64,000 nucleotides of DNA from an uncultured Hyphomicrobiales bacterium (GCA_903847605.1 CAINED010000033.1:62001-126000); one strand, 5' to 3'. Counted from the stretch's first letter, positions 1 through 11,144 are shown. Numbers and translations are program-made. Notes: generated by a model from the sequence alone, not told the origin.

Positions 1-1
1 T

Positions 2-1576
2 GCGCAGGGCTATGGCAAGATCACTGGCAAGCCGATGGCCGTCGCGCTCCATTCCAATGTCGGCCTGATGCACGGCACGATGGCAATCTTCAACGCCTGG
101 TGTTCGCGCACGCCCGTTCTCGTCCTTGGCGCGACCGGCCCGGGCGACGCCGACGAGCGCCGACCGTGGATCGACTGGATTCACACCTCCAAGGATCAGG
201 CGTCCATGATCCGCGATTACACCAAGTGGGACGACGAGCCACGCTCGGCAGCGGCGGCGGTGGAATCGCTCACGCGCGGCTGGCAGATCGCCAGCACGCA
301 CCCCTGCGGCCCCGTCTACATCTGTCTCGACACGGGCCTGCAGGAGCAGAAGCTCGAAAAGGAAATCAAGTTTCCCGATATGGCGCGCTACCAGCCGGGC
401 ATTCCGCCCTCGCCATCGGCTGACGCCGTCGAGGAAGCCGCGCGACTTCTCGTCAACGCGAAGAAGCCCATCATCCTCATGGGCCGCGTATCCCGCAGCA
501 TGGCCGATTGGAATGCGCGCATCGCGCTCGCCGAAGCCATCGGCGCGGCCGTGCTGACGGATACGAAGACCGCGCCCGCCTTCCCGACCGACCATCCGCT
601 GCATCCCGTCGAGCCGCGCTTCCGCCCCTCGCCCGCCGTGGGCGAAATGATCAAACAGGCGGACGTCATTCTCTCGCTCGACTGGATCGACCTGCGTGGC
701 TATTTCGCCCTGACGCTCGGCAAGGATACCGAAGTGCAGGCGAAGGTCATCCACTGTTCCGTGGACGAATATCTGCACAACGGCTGGAGCATGGATTACT
801 TCGGCCTGCCGCCCGCCGATCTGAAGATCCTGTCTTCACCCGACCAGCTCGTTCGCCCGTTGACCGACGCAGTTCGTAAGCTGCGCGGAACCCAGGCGAA
901 AGCAGAGCCGAAATGGCCCGTGCGCAATGTCGCACCGCTAGGCAAGCCGCGCGAGGAAGGCGTGATGGGCTTGCGCGATCTCGCCCTCGTCATCCGTGAT
1001 TTCTGCGACACGCGCGACGTCACGATGGCGGGCTTTGCCCTGGGCTGGCCGACAGACACCATCAGCTTCCGCCACCCGCTCGATTTCGCTGGCGGCGACG
1101 GTGGCGGCGGCGTCGGCTCAGGACCTTCGAATGCTGTCGGCACGGCGCTCGCCGTGAAGGGCTCCGGACGACTCGCGATGACCGTCGTCGGCGATGGCGA
1201 TTTCACCATGGGCTGCACGGCCTTCTGGACCGCCGCGCATATGGGGATTCCCCTGCTCGTCGTGATCGCCAACAATCAAGTCTATTACAACGACGTCGCC
1301 CATCAGGAGCGCATGGCGGTCGTGCGCGGCCGCCCGGTCGAGAACAAGTTCGTGGGTCAGGAGATGATCAGGCCGGCGCTCGATCTCGTCGGCCTCGCCC
1401 GCGCGCAGGGGCTTGAAGCCGAAGGCCCCGTCATGAATGCGAAGGATTTCCGCGAAGCCTTGAAACGCGGCGAGGAAGTCGTTCGTAACGGCGGCGTCTA
1501 TGTCATCGACGCCCGCATCGACGTCGGCGCGCCCGGCGAAGGCAATCGCGGGCATACGAGCGGAAGAAGGGATTGA
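2..1576 (+). CDS. Thiamine-diphosphate-dependent enzyme, acetolactate-synthase-like (5' end outside window)
   Basis: The reading frame is open from base 2, so the gene begins before the window; about 524 residues remain. The visible part starts inside the N-terminal Pyr domain, continues through the central domain and ends with the ThDP-binding domain. The cofactor signature is clear near the C-terminus: GDGDF followed about 25 residues later by the NN pair in VIANNQ. This places it in the acetolactate synthase / benzoylformate decarboxylase superfamily, but the reaction cannot be fixed from sequence. It resembles the second ThDP enzyme of the window (42.8-44.6 kb), sharing motifs such as GATGP and WSMDY, so the two may act on related 2-oxo acids. 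It converges on the cco operon. Confidence 0.85.
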   Translation, partial: AQGYGKITGKPMAVALHSNVGLMHGTMAIFNAWCSRTPVLVLGATGPGDADERRPWIDWIHTSKDQASMIRDYTKWDDEPRSAAAAVESLTRGWQIASTHPCGPVYICLDTGLQEQKLEKEIKFPDMARYQPGIPPSPSADAVEEAARLLVNAKKPIILMGRVSRSMADWNARIALAEAIGAAVLTDTKTAPAFPTDHPLHPVEPRFRPSPAVGEMIKQADVILSLDWIDLRGYFALTLGKDTEVQAKVIHCSVDEYLHNGWSMDYFGLPPADLKILSSPDQLVRPLTDAVRKLRGTQAKAEPKWPVRNVAPLGKPREEGVMGLRDLALVIRDFCDTRDVTMAGFALGWPTDTISFRHPLDFAGGDGGGGVGSGPSNAVGTALAVKGSGRLAMTVVGDGDFTMGCTAFWTAAHMGIPLLVVIANNQVYYNDVAHQERMAVVRGRPVENKFVGQEMIRPALDLVGLARAQGLEAEGPVMNAKDFREALKRGEEVVRNGGVYVIDARIDVGAPGEGNRGHTSGRRD

Positions 1577-1580
1577 AGAA

Positions 1581-1651
1581 GCGAATGGCGAGTAGCGAAT
1601 AGTGGTGGAGCCGCAAGTCTCCATATTCCTTATTCGCTACTCGCTATTCGC
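1581..1651. repeat. Long inverted repeat between convergent genes, possible bidirectional terminator
   Basis: Arms at 1581-1601 and 1631-1651 are reverse complements with 20 of 21 positions matching and a 29-base loop. The arm has a GCGAGTAGCGAATA core with internal GCGAAT/GCGAG periodicity. The right arm covers the last codons of ccoS. Its place between the stops of two convergent genes suggests a role in transcript ending or 3'-end protection, which is inference. It is unrelated to the CCCTCATGCTGAGG repeats elsewhere in the window. Confidence 0.75.
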
Positions 1652-1801
1652 CTTCTCCGGCAAATCATCATCCGAAAGCACACGAAAGCCCGCGCCTTCG
1701 AGATCATCGAACTGGCCGGAGCGCAGCGACCACATGAAGGCCGCAAGGCCGAGAAAGCCGAGCGCGAGCGCCAGCGGCAGGAGATAGACGATAACGTTCA
1801 T
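1637..1801 (-). CDS. ccoS: cbb3-type cytochrome oxidase assembly protein CcoS (FixS)
   Basis: A 54-residue protein with one N-terminal membrane segment (LLPLALALGFLGLAAF), then the characteristic WSLRSGQFDDLEG stretch and an acidic DDD near the end, which is the CcoS pattern. CcoS is needed to place heme and copper cofactors in CcoN. The start ATG overlaps the ccoI stop as ATGA, so the two are translationally coupled. The last codons lie inside an inverted repeat arm. It closes the ccoNOQPGHIS operon. Confidence 0.95.
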   Translation of the reverse strand: MNVIVYLLPLALALGFLGLAAFMWSLRSGQFDDLEGAGFRVLSDDDLPEKANSE

Positions 1802-4005
1802 TTCTCCGCTCCCGTTGCCTTTTCGCCGCCGCGTGCGCGCAACGCGTTGAGGGTGACGATAACAGAAGAACCCGACATGGCCAGCGCCGCGACGAGCGGC
1901 GTTGCAAGGCCGGCAACCGCGACCGGCACGGCGATGATGTTATAGCCGACGGCAAACCAGATGTTCTGCATCATCAGCTTGCGTCCGCGCCGCGCGACAT
2001 CCATCGCCTGCAACACGGGAGACAGCTTCTCGCCAAGGAACAGCGCATCCGCCGCCGTCTGCGAAAGATGCGCCGCCGTGACAGGCGACATCGACACATG
2101 CGCCGCCGCGAGCGCGGGCGCATCGTTGAGGCCGTCGCCGATCATCAGCGCCTTGCGGCCCTGCGCGCGCAATTCGTCGAGACGCGCGATCTTGCCCGCT
2201 GGCCTGACGCCCGCCTGCCAGCGCGTGACGCCGAGTTTCCCGGCAATCTCTGCAACCGCAGCCTCGCTGTCGCCGGAAAGAATTTCGACTTCGAGTCCGC
2301 GCGCGCGGATCGCCTTGACGACATCGACGGCGTCGGCGCGCAACTGCTGCCCCAGCGCAAACGCCGCCCTGCGCTCGCCATCACTGAAGCAGACGAAGGA
2401 TGCGCCGGGATGCGCTTGCGCAGCAAACGCGGCCTCAGCCTCCGCGCCGCAGAATGATGCGCTGCCGAGGCGCAGTTCGCGGCCATCGACTATACAGCTG
2501 ATGCCCTGCCCCGCTTCTTCATGCACATTGTCGAAGGGCGTGCGCGCGTTGGCGGAACGCGCCAGCGCCTGCGCCAGCGGATGCCGGCTCGACAGCGCGA
2601 GGCGCGCGGCATCGCCATAGATTTCAGCATCGATCTTCGCCGCATTCACCACTTCCGGCGATGGCAAGGTCAGCGTGCCCGTCTTGTCGAAGATGACCGT
2701 ATCGACCTCCGCAAGACGTTCGATCACATCGCCCGTGCGCAGGAGAACACCGGAGCGGAACAGCGAACCCGACGCGATCACCTGCACGGCAGGTATTGCG
2801 AGGCCGAGCGCGCAGGGACAGGTGATGATGAGAACGGTGATCGCAATCACCAGCGCCTGCGACCACGGCAGGCCCGCGAGCATCCACCCAACGAAAGTCG
2901 CTGCCGCCATCGTGTGGACGAAGGGCGCATAGAGCCGCGCCGCCCGATCGGCGAGCAGCACATAGGTCGAGCGCACCGCCGTTGCGTGGATCAAAAGCTT
3001 CTCGATCTCGTCGAGCAGCGTGCCTTCGCTCGCAGCCGTGACTTCGACGGTAAGTGCGCCGTCGATATTGGACGTGCCCGCATAGATGCGGTCGCCATCG
3101 GTCATCGCGACATGCGCGGTCTCGCCGGTCACGAGGCTCTGGTCCACATGCGAACGGCCCGCACGCACGATGCCGTCGACGCCGATCTTGTCGCCGGGGC
3201 GCACCAGTATCCTGTCGCCCGGCATGATGGCGCGCACCGGCACCAGCAGCGTCGAGCCGTCGTCTTCCAGTTTCAGAGCGGTCTCGGCGCGTAGGCTCGC
3301 AAGATTGGCCGCGAGGTCGCGCGTGCGCTTGCGCATCATCTGGTCGAGCAGCCTGCCGATCAGCAGGAAGAAGATCAGCATGACCGCGCTGTCGAAATAG
3401 GCGTGCTCGGCGTGCTGCATCGTCTGCACGACGGACATGATCAGCGCGAGCACTATGCCGAGCGTGATCGGCACATCCATGTTGACGGCGCGGTGACGCA
3501 AGGCCGCAAGCGCGCTGTCGAAGAAAGGGCGGCCGGAATAGGCGGCGACCGGCAGCGCGATCAGCGCCGACATCCAGTGGAAGAAGTCGCGCGTCTCGTG
3601 ATCGATATCGCTGACATTGCCGGACCAAACGGAAACCGACAGCAGCATGATGTTCATCGCGCCGAAGGCAGCGACGCCGAGGCAACGCAGGAGATGAGCG
3701 GTCGCCTGCGCCTCGCTCCGGTCGGCGACGCCCGCCTCAAAGGGATGGCCCTGGTAGCCGATGGCGTCCAGCTTTTCGAGAATGCGCGCGCCGGCAGTCT
3801 TCGCCTCGTCCCATTCGACGGTGACGCGCTTCAGGGCAAAGTTCACGCGCGCATTGGCGACGCCGGGTTCGTTCGACAGGCCGCGCTCGATGGCTGAAGC
3901 GCAGGCGGCGCAACGTATGCCTTCCACGGCTATATCCATGGAGGCGCGGCCCGGCGCGACGTGCTTGACGAAGGCCGAGCAATCCATGGTTTCCGACATA
4001 CTCAT
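1798..4005 (-). CDS. ccoI: Copper-translocating P1B-type ATPase CcoI (FixI)
   Basis: A 735-residue copper ATPase that exports copper needed for cbb3 oxidase assembly. In order: an N-terminal heavy-metal-associated domain with CAAC at 32-35, membrane helices, the TGE actuator motif near 294, the metal-translocating CPC at 396-398, the phosphorylated Asp in DKTGT at 440-444, and GDGLNDAP at 623-630. An extra short Cys-containing leader (DCSAF) precedes the HMA domain. Position between ccoH and ccoS, with coupled overlap to ccoS, separates it from general CopA exporters; members of this group have slow, assembly-related transport. All catalytic motifs are intact. Confidence 0.96.
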   Translation of the reverse strand: MSMSETMDCSAFVKHVAPGRASMDIAVEGIRCAACASAIERGLSNEPGVANARVNFALKRVTVEWDEAKTAGARILEKLDAIGYQGHPFEAGVADRSEAQATAHLLRCLGVAAFGAMNIMLLSVSVWSGNVSDIDHETRDFFHWMSALIALPVAAYSGRPFFDSALAALRHRAVNMDVPITLGIVLALIMSVVQTMQHAEHAYFDSAVMLIFFLLIGRLLDQMMRKRTRDLAANLASLRAETALKLEDDGSTLLVPVRAIMPGDRILVRPGDKIGVDGIVRAGRSHVDQSLVTGETAHVAMTDGDRIYAGTSNIDGALTVEVTAASEGTLLDEIEKLLIHATAVRSTYVLLADRAARLYAPFVHTMAAATFVGWMLAGLPWSQALVIAITVLIITCPCALGLAIPAVQVIASGSLFRSGVLLRTGDVIERLAEVDTVIFDKTGTLTLPSPEVVNAAKIDAEIYGDAARLALSSRHPLAQALARSANARTPFDNVHEEAGQGISCIVDGRELRLGSASFCGAEAEAAFAAQAHPGASFVCFSDGERRAAFALGQQLRADAVDVVKAIRARGLEVEILSGDSEAAVAEIAGKLGVTRWQAGVRPAGKIARLDELRAQGRKALMIGDGLNDAPALAAAHVSMSPVTAAHLSQTAADALFLGEKLSPVLQAMDVARRGRKLMMQNIWFAVGYNIIAVPVAVAGLATPLVAALAMSGSSVIVTLNALRARGGEKATGAEK

Positions 4006-4040
4006 TTCAGGACTCCGGGCCAGAGCCAGAACTGGAAATC

Positions 4041-4562
4041 TTAAAGCTTGACGCGGGACCGCGACTTGTAGACCTCGCCGCCCGTGTCGCGTCCTTCAAT
4101 CACGAGATCCCATGCGCCGGTATGAGCCAGCGCAAACCTCGCCGAATAAACACCGGGCGCAATCTCCTGCGCCCGCGAAGCAATGTCGGCCTTGCGGTCG
4201 GCCGGATGGGCAAGCCTGGCCTCGATCGCGAGGCCCTGCACGGGAGCGCCTGCCTTGTCTGTCAGGCGAATGACGACATCGCGCTCGCTCTCTTTCGCGC
4301 CCAGCGAGACATCGGCGCTCCAGCCACGCGCATTCTGCGCCTGCGCCCGCGCGATTTCGGCATTGTAGGTCTGGCTCGCCTCGTAAGCGCTTTTCACATC
4401 GACGCCGGGCATGGTGCGGATCGCGACCGACATCATATAGGCGTTGACCGAAGTCACCACGGCGAAGAAGGCGAGGAGACACAGGAAGACGGTGCGGCCC
4501 GTGAGTTCGCGCTGCGGACGGGGCGGCGCATCGGCAGACTTCTGCATGACATAGTCGTTCAT
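4041..4562 (-). CDS. ccoH: cbb3 oxidase maturation protein CcoH (FixH)
   Basis: A 173-residue protein with one membrane helix (VFLCLLAFFAVVTSVNAYMM) after an N-terminal tail and a periplasmic FixH domain. CcoH stays bound to the oxidase and stabilises its assembly. I chose the ATG giving MNDYVMQ because GGGAG lies 8 bases ahead of it; in-frame ATGs at 4568 and 4589 are less well placed. It follows ccoG by about 34 bases and precedes ccoI by 35, in the usual GHIS order. Confidence 0.94.
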   Translation of the reverse strand: MNDYVMQKSADAPPRPQRELTGRTVFLCLLAFFAVVTSVNAYMMSVAIRTMPGVDVKSAYEASQTYNAEIARAQAQNARGWSADVSLGAKESERDVVIRLTDKAGAPVQGLAIEARLAHPADRKADIASRAQEIAPGVYSARFALAHTGAWDLVIEGRDTGGEVYKSRSRVKL

Positions 4563-4596
4563 GAGCATTGCTCCCATACAACAGCACATAGGCGCC

Positions 4597-6042
4597 TCAC
4601 GGGGCCATGAAGTGATCTTTGGCCCGCACCACTTCCCCGGCGAAAAGATCGGATGCGGTAATGACGATATCCTGCGACTTTTCCAGCGGCACGTCCTTCG
4701 GCACCGTCACGAATGCGCGCACCTCGCGCGTCGTGTCGGGCTTGACGACAACGATGGGGCGGAAATCCGCTGTCGGCGAGGCTTCCGGCACAGTAATCTC
4801 GGCTCCCGGAACACCATGCACGGTCAGCGCGAAGGGGCGATCGTCCGGCCGCTTGTTGGACAGGCGAATCGTATAGGCATTGCGCAGCGAGCCATCGCTG
4901 AGGCGAATGAAGAGCGGCGTGCGCTCATGCATCACGGCGATGCCAGCCGTCGCTCGGGTCGCGAGCTGATAGAGCATGGCGCCGCCGACAATGGAGATGA
5001 TGGCGACGTAGATGAGCGTGCGCGCGCGGATGGGCTTGTAGACAGGCTTCTCGCCGGCAATGCGCGCCTTGCAGTTTCCGTCGGTGTCGTAAGCGATCAA
5101 CCCCTTGGGCCGGCCGATCTTCTCCATGATGTTGTCGCAGGCGTCGATGCACAGGCTGCACTGGATGCAGGACAGGTTCGCGCCCTCGCGGATGTCGATG
5201 CCCGTCGGACAGACCGCAACGCACTGGTGACAATCGATGCAGTCGCCGGCGCGATCGCCTGCGAGTTTCACCTTCGCCGCTTCCTTCACCGACATGCGCG
5301 GCTCGCCGCGGTCGTAGCGATAGGTGACGTTGAGCGCATGATCGTCCGTCAGCGCGGCCTGGATGCGCGGCCACGGGCACATGTAGACGCAGACCTGCTC
5401 GCGCATGATGCCGGCAAGCGTGTAGGTCGTGAAGGTGAGAATGAATATCCAGAGATAGGCGGCGATGGGCGCCTTGAACGTCGCGAGGTCCTTCACCAGT
5501 GTCGGCGCATCGGCGAAATAGAGAACCCACGCGCCGCCGGTCCACCATGCAATCATCAGCCAGACGAAATGCTTGGCGATCTTGCGCTTCATCGTGTCCC
5601 AGGGCAGCGGCCATGGCGCATCGTCGCGCTTCATGCGCTCGCGCCGGTCGCCCTCGAAAAAGCGTTCGACGGCGAGGAAGAGATCGGTCCAGACCGTCTG
5701 CGGGCAGAGGTAGCCGCACCAGATGCGGCCCGCCAGTGCGTTCATCAGGAACAGCGTCAGCGACGCAATCACGAGAAGGCCGGTGAAGTAATAGACTTCC
5801 TGCGGCCACAGCTCGATGAAGAAGAAATAGAATCGGCGGTTGGGGAGATCCGCGAGCACGGCCTGATTGGGCAGGTTCGGCCCGCGGTCCCAGCGCAGGA
5901 ATGGCAGGAAGTAATAGACCCCGAGACAGGCGATGAGAATCATCCACTTCATGCGCCGGAACGGGCCGGTCACTTTCTGCGGATAGACTTTCTTCGACGA
6001 GACGTAGAGCGGGCCTTCATCGTCTGCACCGAGGACACTCAC
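4597..6042 (-). CDS. ccoG: Cytochrome c oxidase accessory protein CcoG (FixG), polyferredoxin
   Basis: A membrane-bound iron-sulfur protein that acts as a cupric reductase in cbb3 assembly. It has several membrane helices, CGYLCP and CVYMCP motifs near 109 and 218, and two [4Fe-4S] motifs at about 268-302 (CIDCHQC, then CIQCSLC), with a C-terminal Ig-like FixG domain. The start is a GTG: it lies 9 bases after a strong GGAGGAGG site and 2 bases after the ccoP stop, giving 481 residues, the usual family length. An upstream in-frame ATG would read back into ccoP and is less likely. Confidence 0.96.
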   Translation of the reverse strand: MSVLGADDEGPLYVSSKKVYPQKVTGPFRRMKWMILIACLGVYYFLPFLRWDRGPNLPNQAVLADLPNRRFYFFFIELWPQEVYYFTGLLVIASLTLFLMNALAGRIWCGYLCPQTVWTDLFLAVERFFEGDRRERMKRDDAPWPLPWDTMKRKIAKHFVWLMIAWWTGGAWVLYFADAPTLVKDLATFKAPIAAYLWIFILTFTTYTLAGIMREQVCVYMCPWPRIQAALTDDHALNVTYRYDRGEPRMSVKEAAKVKLAGDRAGDCIDCHQCVAVCPTGIDIREGANLSCIQCSLCIDACDNIMEKIGRPKGLIAYDTDGNCKARIAGEKPVYKPIRARTLIYVAIISIVGGAMLYQLATRATAGIAVMHERTPLFIRLSDGSLRNAYTIRLSNKRPDDRPFALTVHGVPGAEITVPEASPTADFRPIVVVKPDTTREVRAFVTVPKDVPLEKSQDIVITASDLFAGEVVRAKDHFMAP

Positions 6043-6044
6043 TT

Positions 6045-6935
6045 TTATTTTCCTCCTCCAAGGGAGTGGACATAGACCGTAAGCGCCTTGATCGTGATGG
6101 GATCGAGGCGTCCGGTCCATGCAGGCATCACGCCTTGCCGACCGTTGGTGACGGTTTCGACGATCTGCTCGATGCCATTGCCGAAGAGCCAGATGGCGTC
6201 GGTCAAGTTAGGCGCGCCGAATTCCAGCGAGCCCTTGCCGTCTTCGCCGTGGCAAGAAGCGCAATGCTCCTTGAATATCGCGGCGCCCTTGGCGGCATCG
6301 TAGGTCTTCTCGGTGGGAAGCTGCGCAAGCTGACGAACGTGGTTCGACACCATGCGCACTTCGTCGGGCTTCAGCACGCCGTCGCGTCCGAAAGCCGCCA
6401 TCATGCCCATGCGAGTCTTGTCGTTGCCTGCGGCGCGAATGCCGTTCTCCAGCGTGAGATGGATGTCGGCGAGCTTGCCGCCCCACAGCCAGTCGTCGTC
6501 GTTGAGGTTCGGATAGCCCGGCGCGCCAGCGCCGCCTTGTCCGTGGCAAGGCGCGCAATTGTCGCCGAAAGCTGTCCTGCCAGCGGCAAGTGCGACGCGG
6601 CGCAGATCAGGATTCTTCGCGATATCCTCGAGCGAGGCTTTTTCCAGACCCGCCGCCTGTTTGGCGCGCACGGCCTTCAGCCCATCGAGATCGGCCTGCA
6701 CTTCGAGGCGCGAAGCATAGCCGAATGCGCCGCGCGCATAGTCGCTGAACAGCGGCCATGACGGATAAACGATCCAGTAGCCGATCGACCAGATGATCGT
6801 TGCGTAGAAAATATTGATCCACCAGCGTGGCAGCGGCGTGTTCAACTCCGTGATGCCGTCCCATTCGTGCGAACGGATCGTCTGACCGGTTGCGGCGTCG
6901 ACCTTTTCCGGTTCGTGTGCAGCATGTTGCGACAT
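6045..6935 (-). CDS. ccoP: cbb3 oxidase diheme subunit III, CcoP (FixP)
   Basis: A 296-residue membrane-anchored diheme cytochrome c that passes electrons from the bc1 complex or soluble cytochromes to CcoO/CcoN. One N-terminal helix (NIFYATIIWSIGYWIVY) is followed by two heme sites, CAPCH at 127-131 and CASCH at 225-229. The start (MSQHAAHEPEK) has AGAGAGG just upstream. It begins 2 bases after the ccoQ stop, so the subunits are tightly coupled. Confidence 0.97.
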   Translation of the reverse strand: MSQHAAHEPEKVDAATGQTIRSHEWDGITELNTPLPRWWINIFYATIIWSIGYWIVYPSWPLFSDYARGAFGYASRLEVQADLDGLKAVRAKQAAGLEKASLEDIAKNPDLRRVALAAGRTAFGDNCAPCHGQGGAGAPGYPNLNDDDWLWGGKLADIHLTLENGIRAAGNDKTRMGMMAAFGRDGVLKPDEVRMVSNHVRQLAQLPTEKTYDAAKGAAIFKEHCASCHGEDGKGSLEFGAPNLTDAIWLFGNGIEQIVETVTNGRQGVMPAWTGRLDPITIKALTVYVHSLGGGK

Positions 6936-6937
6936 GA

Positions 6938-7093
6938 TCAATCCTCTCTGAGCGGCATGCGGGCGGCTTCGTCGAAGCGGGCCTTGTTGGAAGGCCACAG
7001 CGCATAGGCGACGACCACCAGGAAAATGCCCATGAAGTAGATCACCCCCATCGATTGGGCGAAGGAAGCGAGAAGTTTGTAGGTGCTATCCAT
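6938..7093 (-). CDS. ccoQ: cbb3 oxidase subunit IV, CcoQ (FixQ)
   Basis: A 51-residue single-helix protein (GVIYFMGIFLVVVAYALWP) with a charged C-terminus (NKARFDEAARMPL), the CcoQ pattern. CcoQ stabilises the oxidase and the CcoP interaction. It sits between ccoO (9 bases upstream) and ccoP (2 bases downstream) in the canonical N-O-Q-P order. Confidence 0.95.
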   Translation of the reverse strand: MDSTYKLLASFAQSMGVIYFMGIFLVVVAYALWPSNKARFDEAARMPLRED

Positions 7094-7102
7094 GACGTCC
7101 TC

Positions 7103-7912
7103 TCAGCGGATGTTGGCTTTGCCGTCGTAGAGCTTGAAGTCTACGAGGGTGCCGAGAACCTGCATGTAGGCGATCAGCGCATCGGCCTCGCTGATCATCT
7201 TCGGATTGCCGTCAAAGTCGCGCGCGTTGACCTTGGAAATGGTCACCGTCTGCTCCTTGCCGTCAGGCGTCTTTTCCGCGCGCTCGGTATAGCGCTTGGT
7301 CATAGCATCGACGTTCGGATCGTTCGGATCAGCCTGCGCGCGCAGGTCCGCTTCCGCATTCTTGATCTGCTCTTCGGTGTAGGGAACGCCGCCGATCTTG
7401 TTCGCGCGCATCGCATTGGAGATGTACTTGTAGTTCAGCTCCGTCTTCGCAAGGAACGGATAGCCCGGCATGATCGACTGCGGCACCAGGCTGCGCGGCG
7501 CACTCAGATGCTGCAACTGCCAGTCGTCAGAATACTTTCCGCCAACACGCGCGAGATCAGGCCCCGTGCGCTTGGAGCCCCACTGGAAGGGCTTGTCGTA
7601 CATGCTCTCCGCCGCCAGCGAATAGTGGCCGTAGCGCTCCACCTCGTCGCGCAGCGGACGGATCATCTGCGAATGACAATTGTAGCAGCCTTCGCGAACA
7701 TAGATTTCGCGGCCGGCGAGTTCGAGCGGCGTATACGGACGCATGCCCGTCACTTTCTCGATCGTCGAACGCAGGTAGAAGAGTGGTGCGATTTCGACGA
7801 GACCGCCGATCGAGACCACCAGCAGGATGCCGATCACCAGATAGATCGAATTGGTTTCCAGTATCCGGTGCTTGGCCCAGATCGATTCTTTTTGTGGCGC
7901 CTGAGTAGACAT
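7103..7912 (-). CDS. ccoO: cbb3 oxidase monoheme subunit II, CcoO (FixO)
   Basis: A 269-residue membrane-anchored monoheme cytochrome c. One N-terminal helix ([19 protein letters not shown]) precedes the heme site CYNCH at 76-80, and the axial Met lies in the MPGYPF region. A charged insert around residues 190-225 makes it longer than the shortest family members. It starts about 9 bases after ccoN and is coupled to ccoQ. Confidence 0.97.
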   Translation of the reverse strand: MSTQAPQKESIWAKHRILETNSIYLVIGILLVVSIGGLVEIAPLFYLRSTIEKVTGMRPYTPLELAGREIYVREGCYNCHSQMIRPLRDEVERYGHYSLAAESMYDKPFQWGSKRTGPDLARVGGKYSDDWQLQHLSAPRSLVPQSIMPGYPFLAKTELNYKYISNAMRANKIGGVPYTEEQIKNAEADLRAQADPNDPNVDAMTKRYTERAEKTPDGKEQTVTISKVNARDFDGNPKMISEADALIAYMQVLGTLVDFKLYDGKANIR

Positions 7913-7921
7913 GTTCGAACC

Positions 7922-9589
7922 TCACGCAGCAGCAGGAACGGCGCCAACGGCGGGAGCAGCACTGTCTTCGGTGCTGGGCTCAGCGCGCGCGATGGTCATC
8001 CAGATGTTGTAGATCATGATCAGGGAACCGGCGAGGAAGAGAGCGCCGCCGAGCGCACGGATCATGTAGAAGGGACGCATGGCTTCGACGGTTTCGACGA
8101 ATGAATATTCGAGGAAGCCGAGTTCGGTGTAGGCGCGCCACATCAGGCCCTGCAGAATGCCCGACACCCACATCGCCGAAATGTAGAAGACGATGCCGAG
8201 CGTCGAGACCCAGAAGTGCCAATTCACCAGTTTCAGCGAATAGACTTCCTTGCGGTTCCACAGCCAGGGCACGAGGCAGTAGATCGCGCCAAAGGAGACG
8301 TAGGCGACCCAGCCGAGCGCGCCCGAGTGCACGTGGCCGATGGTCCAGTCCGTATAGTGCGACAGCGAATTCACCGCCTTGATCGACATGAGCGGGCCTT
8401 CGAATGTCGACATGCCATAGAAAGCGATGGACACGACCATCATGCGCAGGATCGGATCGGTGCGCAGTTTGTCCCACGCGCCCGATAGCGTCATCAGACC
8501 GTTGATCATGCCGCCCCAAGAGGGCATCCACAGCATGACGGAGAAGGTCATGCCCAGCGTCTGCGCCCAATCCGGCAGAGCCGTGTAGTGCAGATGATGC
8601 GGACCCGCCCAGATGTAGAGAAAGATCAGCGCCCAGAAGTGGATGATCGACAGACGGTAGGAATAAACCGGACGATCCGCGCGCTTGGGCACGAAGTAAT
8701 ACATGATGGCGAGGAAGCCCGCGGTGAGGAAGAAGCCCACGGCGTTATGGCCGTACCACCACTGGAACATTGCATCCTGCACGCCTGACCAGACGATGTA
8801 GGACTTCGGCGACAGGATCGAAACCGGGATCGTCAGGTTGTTGCCGAGATGCAGAACGGCGATCGTGACGATGAAGCCGAGATAGAACCAGTTCGCCACG
8901 TAGATGTGGGGCTCCTTGCGCTTCCAGATCGTCGTCAGGAAGACAAGCAGATAAACGACCCAGACGATCGTGAGCCAAAGGTCCGCGTACCATTCCGGCT
9001 CCGCGTATTCCTTGCCCTGCGTGATGCCCAGCAGATAGCCCGTGCCGGCGATAACGATGAAGAGGTTGTAGCCGAGCACCACGAACCACGGCGAGAGTTC
9101 GCCGGCAAGACGCGCGCGGCAGGTGCGTTGCACGACGTAGAAGGATGTCGCCAGCAGCACGTTGCCGCCGAAGGCGAAAATGACAGCCGACGTGTGCAGC
9201 GGACGCAGGCGGCCGAAATTCGTCCAGGGCAGATCAAAGTTCAGGACGGGAAAGGCGAGTTGCAGCGCCAGCACGAGCCCGACGGTAAAGCCCGCTACGC
9301 CCCAGAACAGCGCCGCCAGCGTTGCGAATTTCACCGGGCCGAAATTATAGTTCGGCTTGCCGTCGATTTCCTGCGGGATTGGCTCTGGATCGCGCTTGAA
9401 ATAGCGGTTGCCGATGCCGAACACCGCCGCCACCGCAGCGGCAAATCCAACGAAAGCGTGAAATGCATAACCGGGATCGCTCGCCCCGGCGGTAATGTAG
9501 AGCATCAGCATTGCCGCCAGAGCGGCAATCGCAATGCCCGTAAATTCGCCCGCCTTTATCGACTTGGCGGTTGCAGTTGCGTTTGTCAT
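7922..9589 (-). CDS. ccoN: cbb3-type cytochrome c oxidase catalytic subunit I, CcoN (FixN)
   Basis: The catalytic, proton-pumping heme-copper subunit of the high-affinity C-type oxidase, about 555 residues with roughly 12-14 membrane helices. Conserved blocks are visible: [15 protein letters not shown] (His ligand of low-spin heme), [17 protein letters not shown] (His of the active site) and [13 protein letters not shown] (Cu-B histidines). The chosen start gives [10 protein letters not shown]; a longer in-frame ATG 39 bases upstream exists. It leads the operon and lies about 72 bases downstream of a perfect FixK/FNR box, which implies induction at low oxygen. Confidence 0.97.
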   Translation of the reverse strand: MTNATATAKSIKAGEFTGIAIAALAAMLMLYITAGASDPGYAFHAFVGFAAAVAAVFGIGNRYFKRDPEPIPQEIDGKPNYNFGPVKFATLAALFWGVAGFTVGLVLALQLAFPVLNFDLPWTNFGRLRPLHTSAVIFAFGGNVLLATSFYVVQRTCRARLAGELSPWFVVLGYNLFIVIAGTGYLLGITQGKEYAEPEWYADLWLTIVWVVYLLVFLTTIWKRKEPHIYVANWFYLGFIVTIAVLHLGNNLTIPVSILSPKSYIVWSGVQDAMFQWWYGHNAVGFFLTAGFLAIMYYFVPKRADRPVYSYRLSIIHFWALIFLYIWAGPHHLHYTALPDWAQTLGMTFSVMLWMPSWGGMINGLMTLSGAWDKLRTDPILRMMVVSIAFYGMSTFEGPLMSIKAVNSLSHYTDWTIGHVHSGALGWVAYVSFGAIYCLVPWLWNRKEVYSLKLVNWHFWVSTLGIVFYISAMWVSGILQGLMWRAYTELGFLEYSFVETVEAMRPFYMIRALGGALFLAGSLIMIYNIWMTIARAEPSTEDSAAPAVGAVPAAA

Positions 9590-9660
9590 GACCAAACCCC
9601 ATCGCCCCGGGGGATTCCACCCCGGCACGCCAGCAGTAGGAGTCGCGGGGTTGACAGGCC

Positions 9661-9674
9661 TTGATGTGCATCAA
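9661..9674 (-). promoter_or_regulatory. FixK/FNR-type box upstream of ccoN
   Basis: TTGATGTGCATCAA is a perfect palindrome matching the FNR/FixK consensus TTGAT-N4-ATCAA. Its centre lies about 78 bases before the ccoN ATG, so a class II arrangement (centre near -41.5) would put the transcript start close to 9626. FixK control of fixNOQP is well established in rhizobia. The regulator itself is not in this window. Confidence 0.9.
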
Positions 9675-9823
9675 CCGATCATTGCACTGCACAAGACTTT
9701 CGGAGGCCTGGCCGATGACATTTGGCCGCGTGCGACGAAAGTAGCGGTAGAGTTTAAGTTTCGCGCGGTTTTGCCGGCTTCGTCGAGCGGAATGGCGCCT
9801 TGAACTCCTTCGTACAAATCTTT

Positions 9824-9855
9824 GCAAAATGATGGGGCGGCATCGCTGCCGCCCC
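9824..9855 (-). terminator. Probable intrinsic terminator of ligAB
   Basis: A perfect 9-bp stem (GGGGCGGCA / TGCCGCCCC, loop of 4) lies 32 bases past the ligB stop. Read on the minus strand it is followed by ATCATTTTG, a weak U-rich tail. It would separate ligAB from the cco promoter. Confidence 0.7.
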
Positions 9856-9886
9856 GAAGATCACTGACGCGAAAACAGGCCAGCGA

Positions 9887-11144
<1,258 letters not shown>

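Noticed and set aside
9629-9833. A coding region between ccoN and ligB
   Set aside because: Open frames here have no ribosome site or protein-like composition; the stretch is the cco promoter region and the ligAB 3' end.
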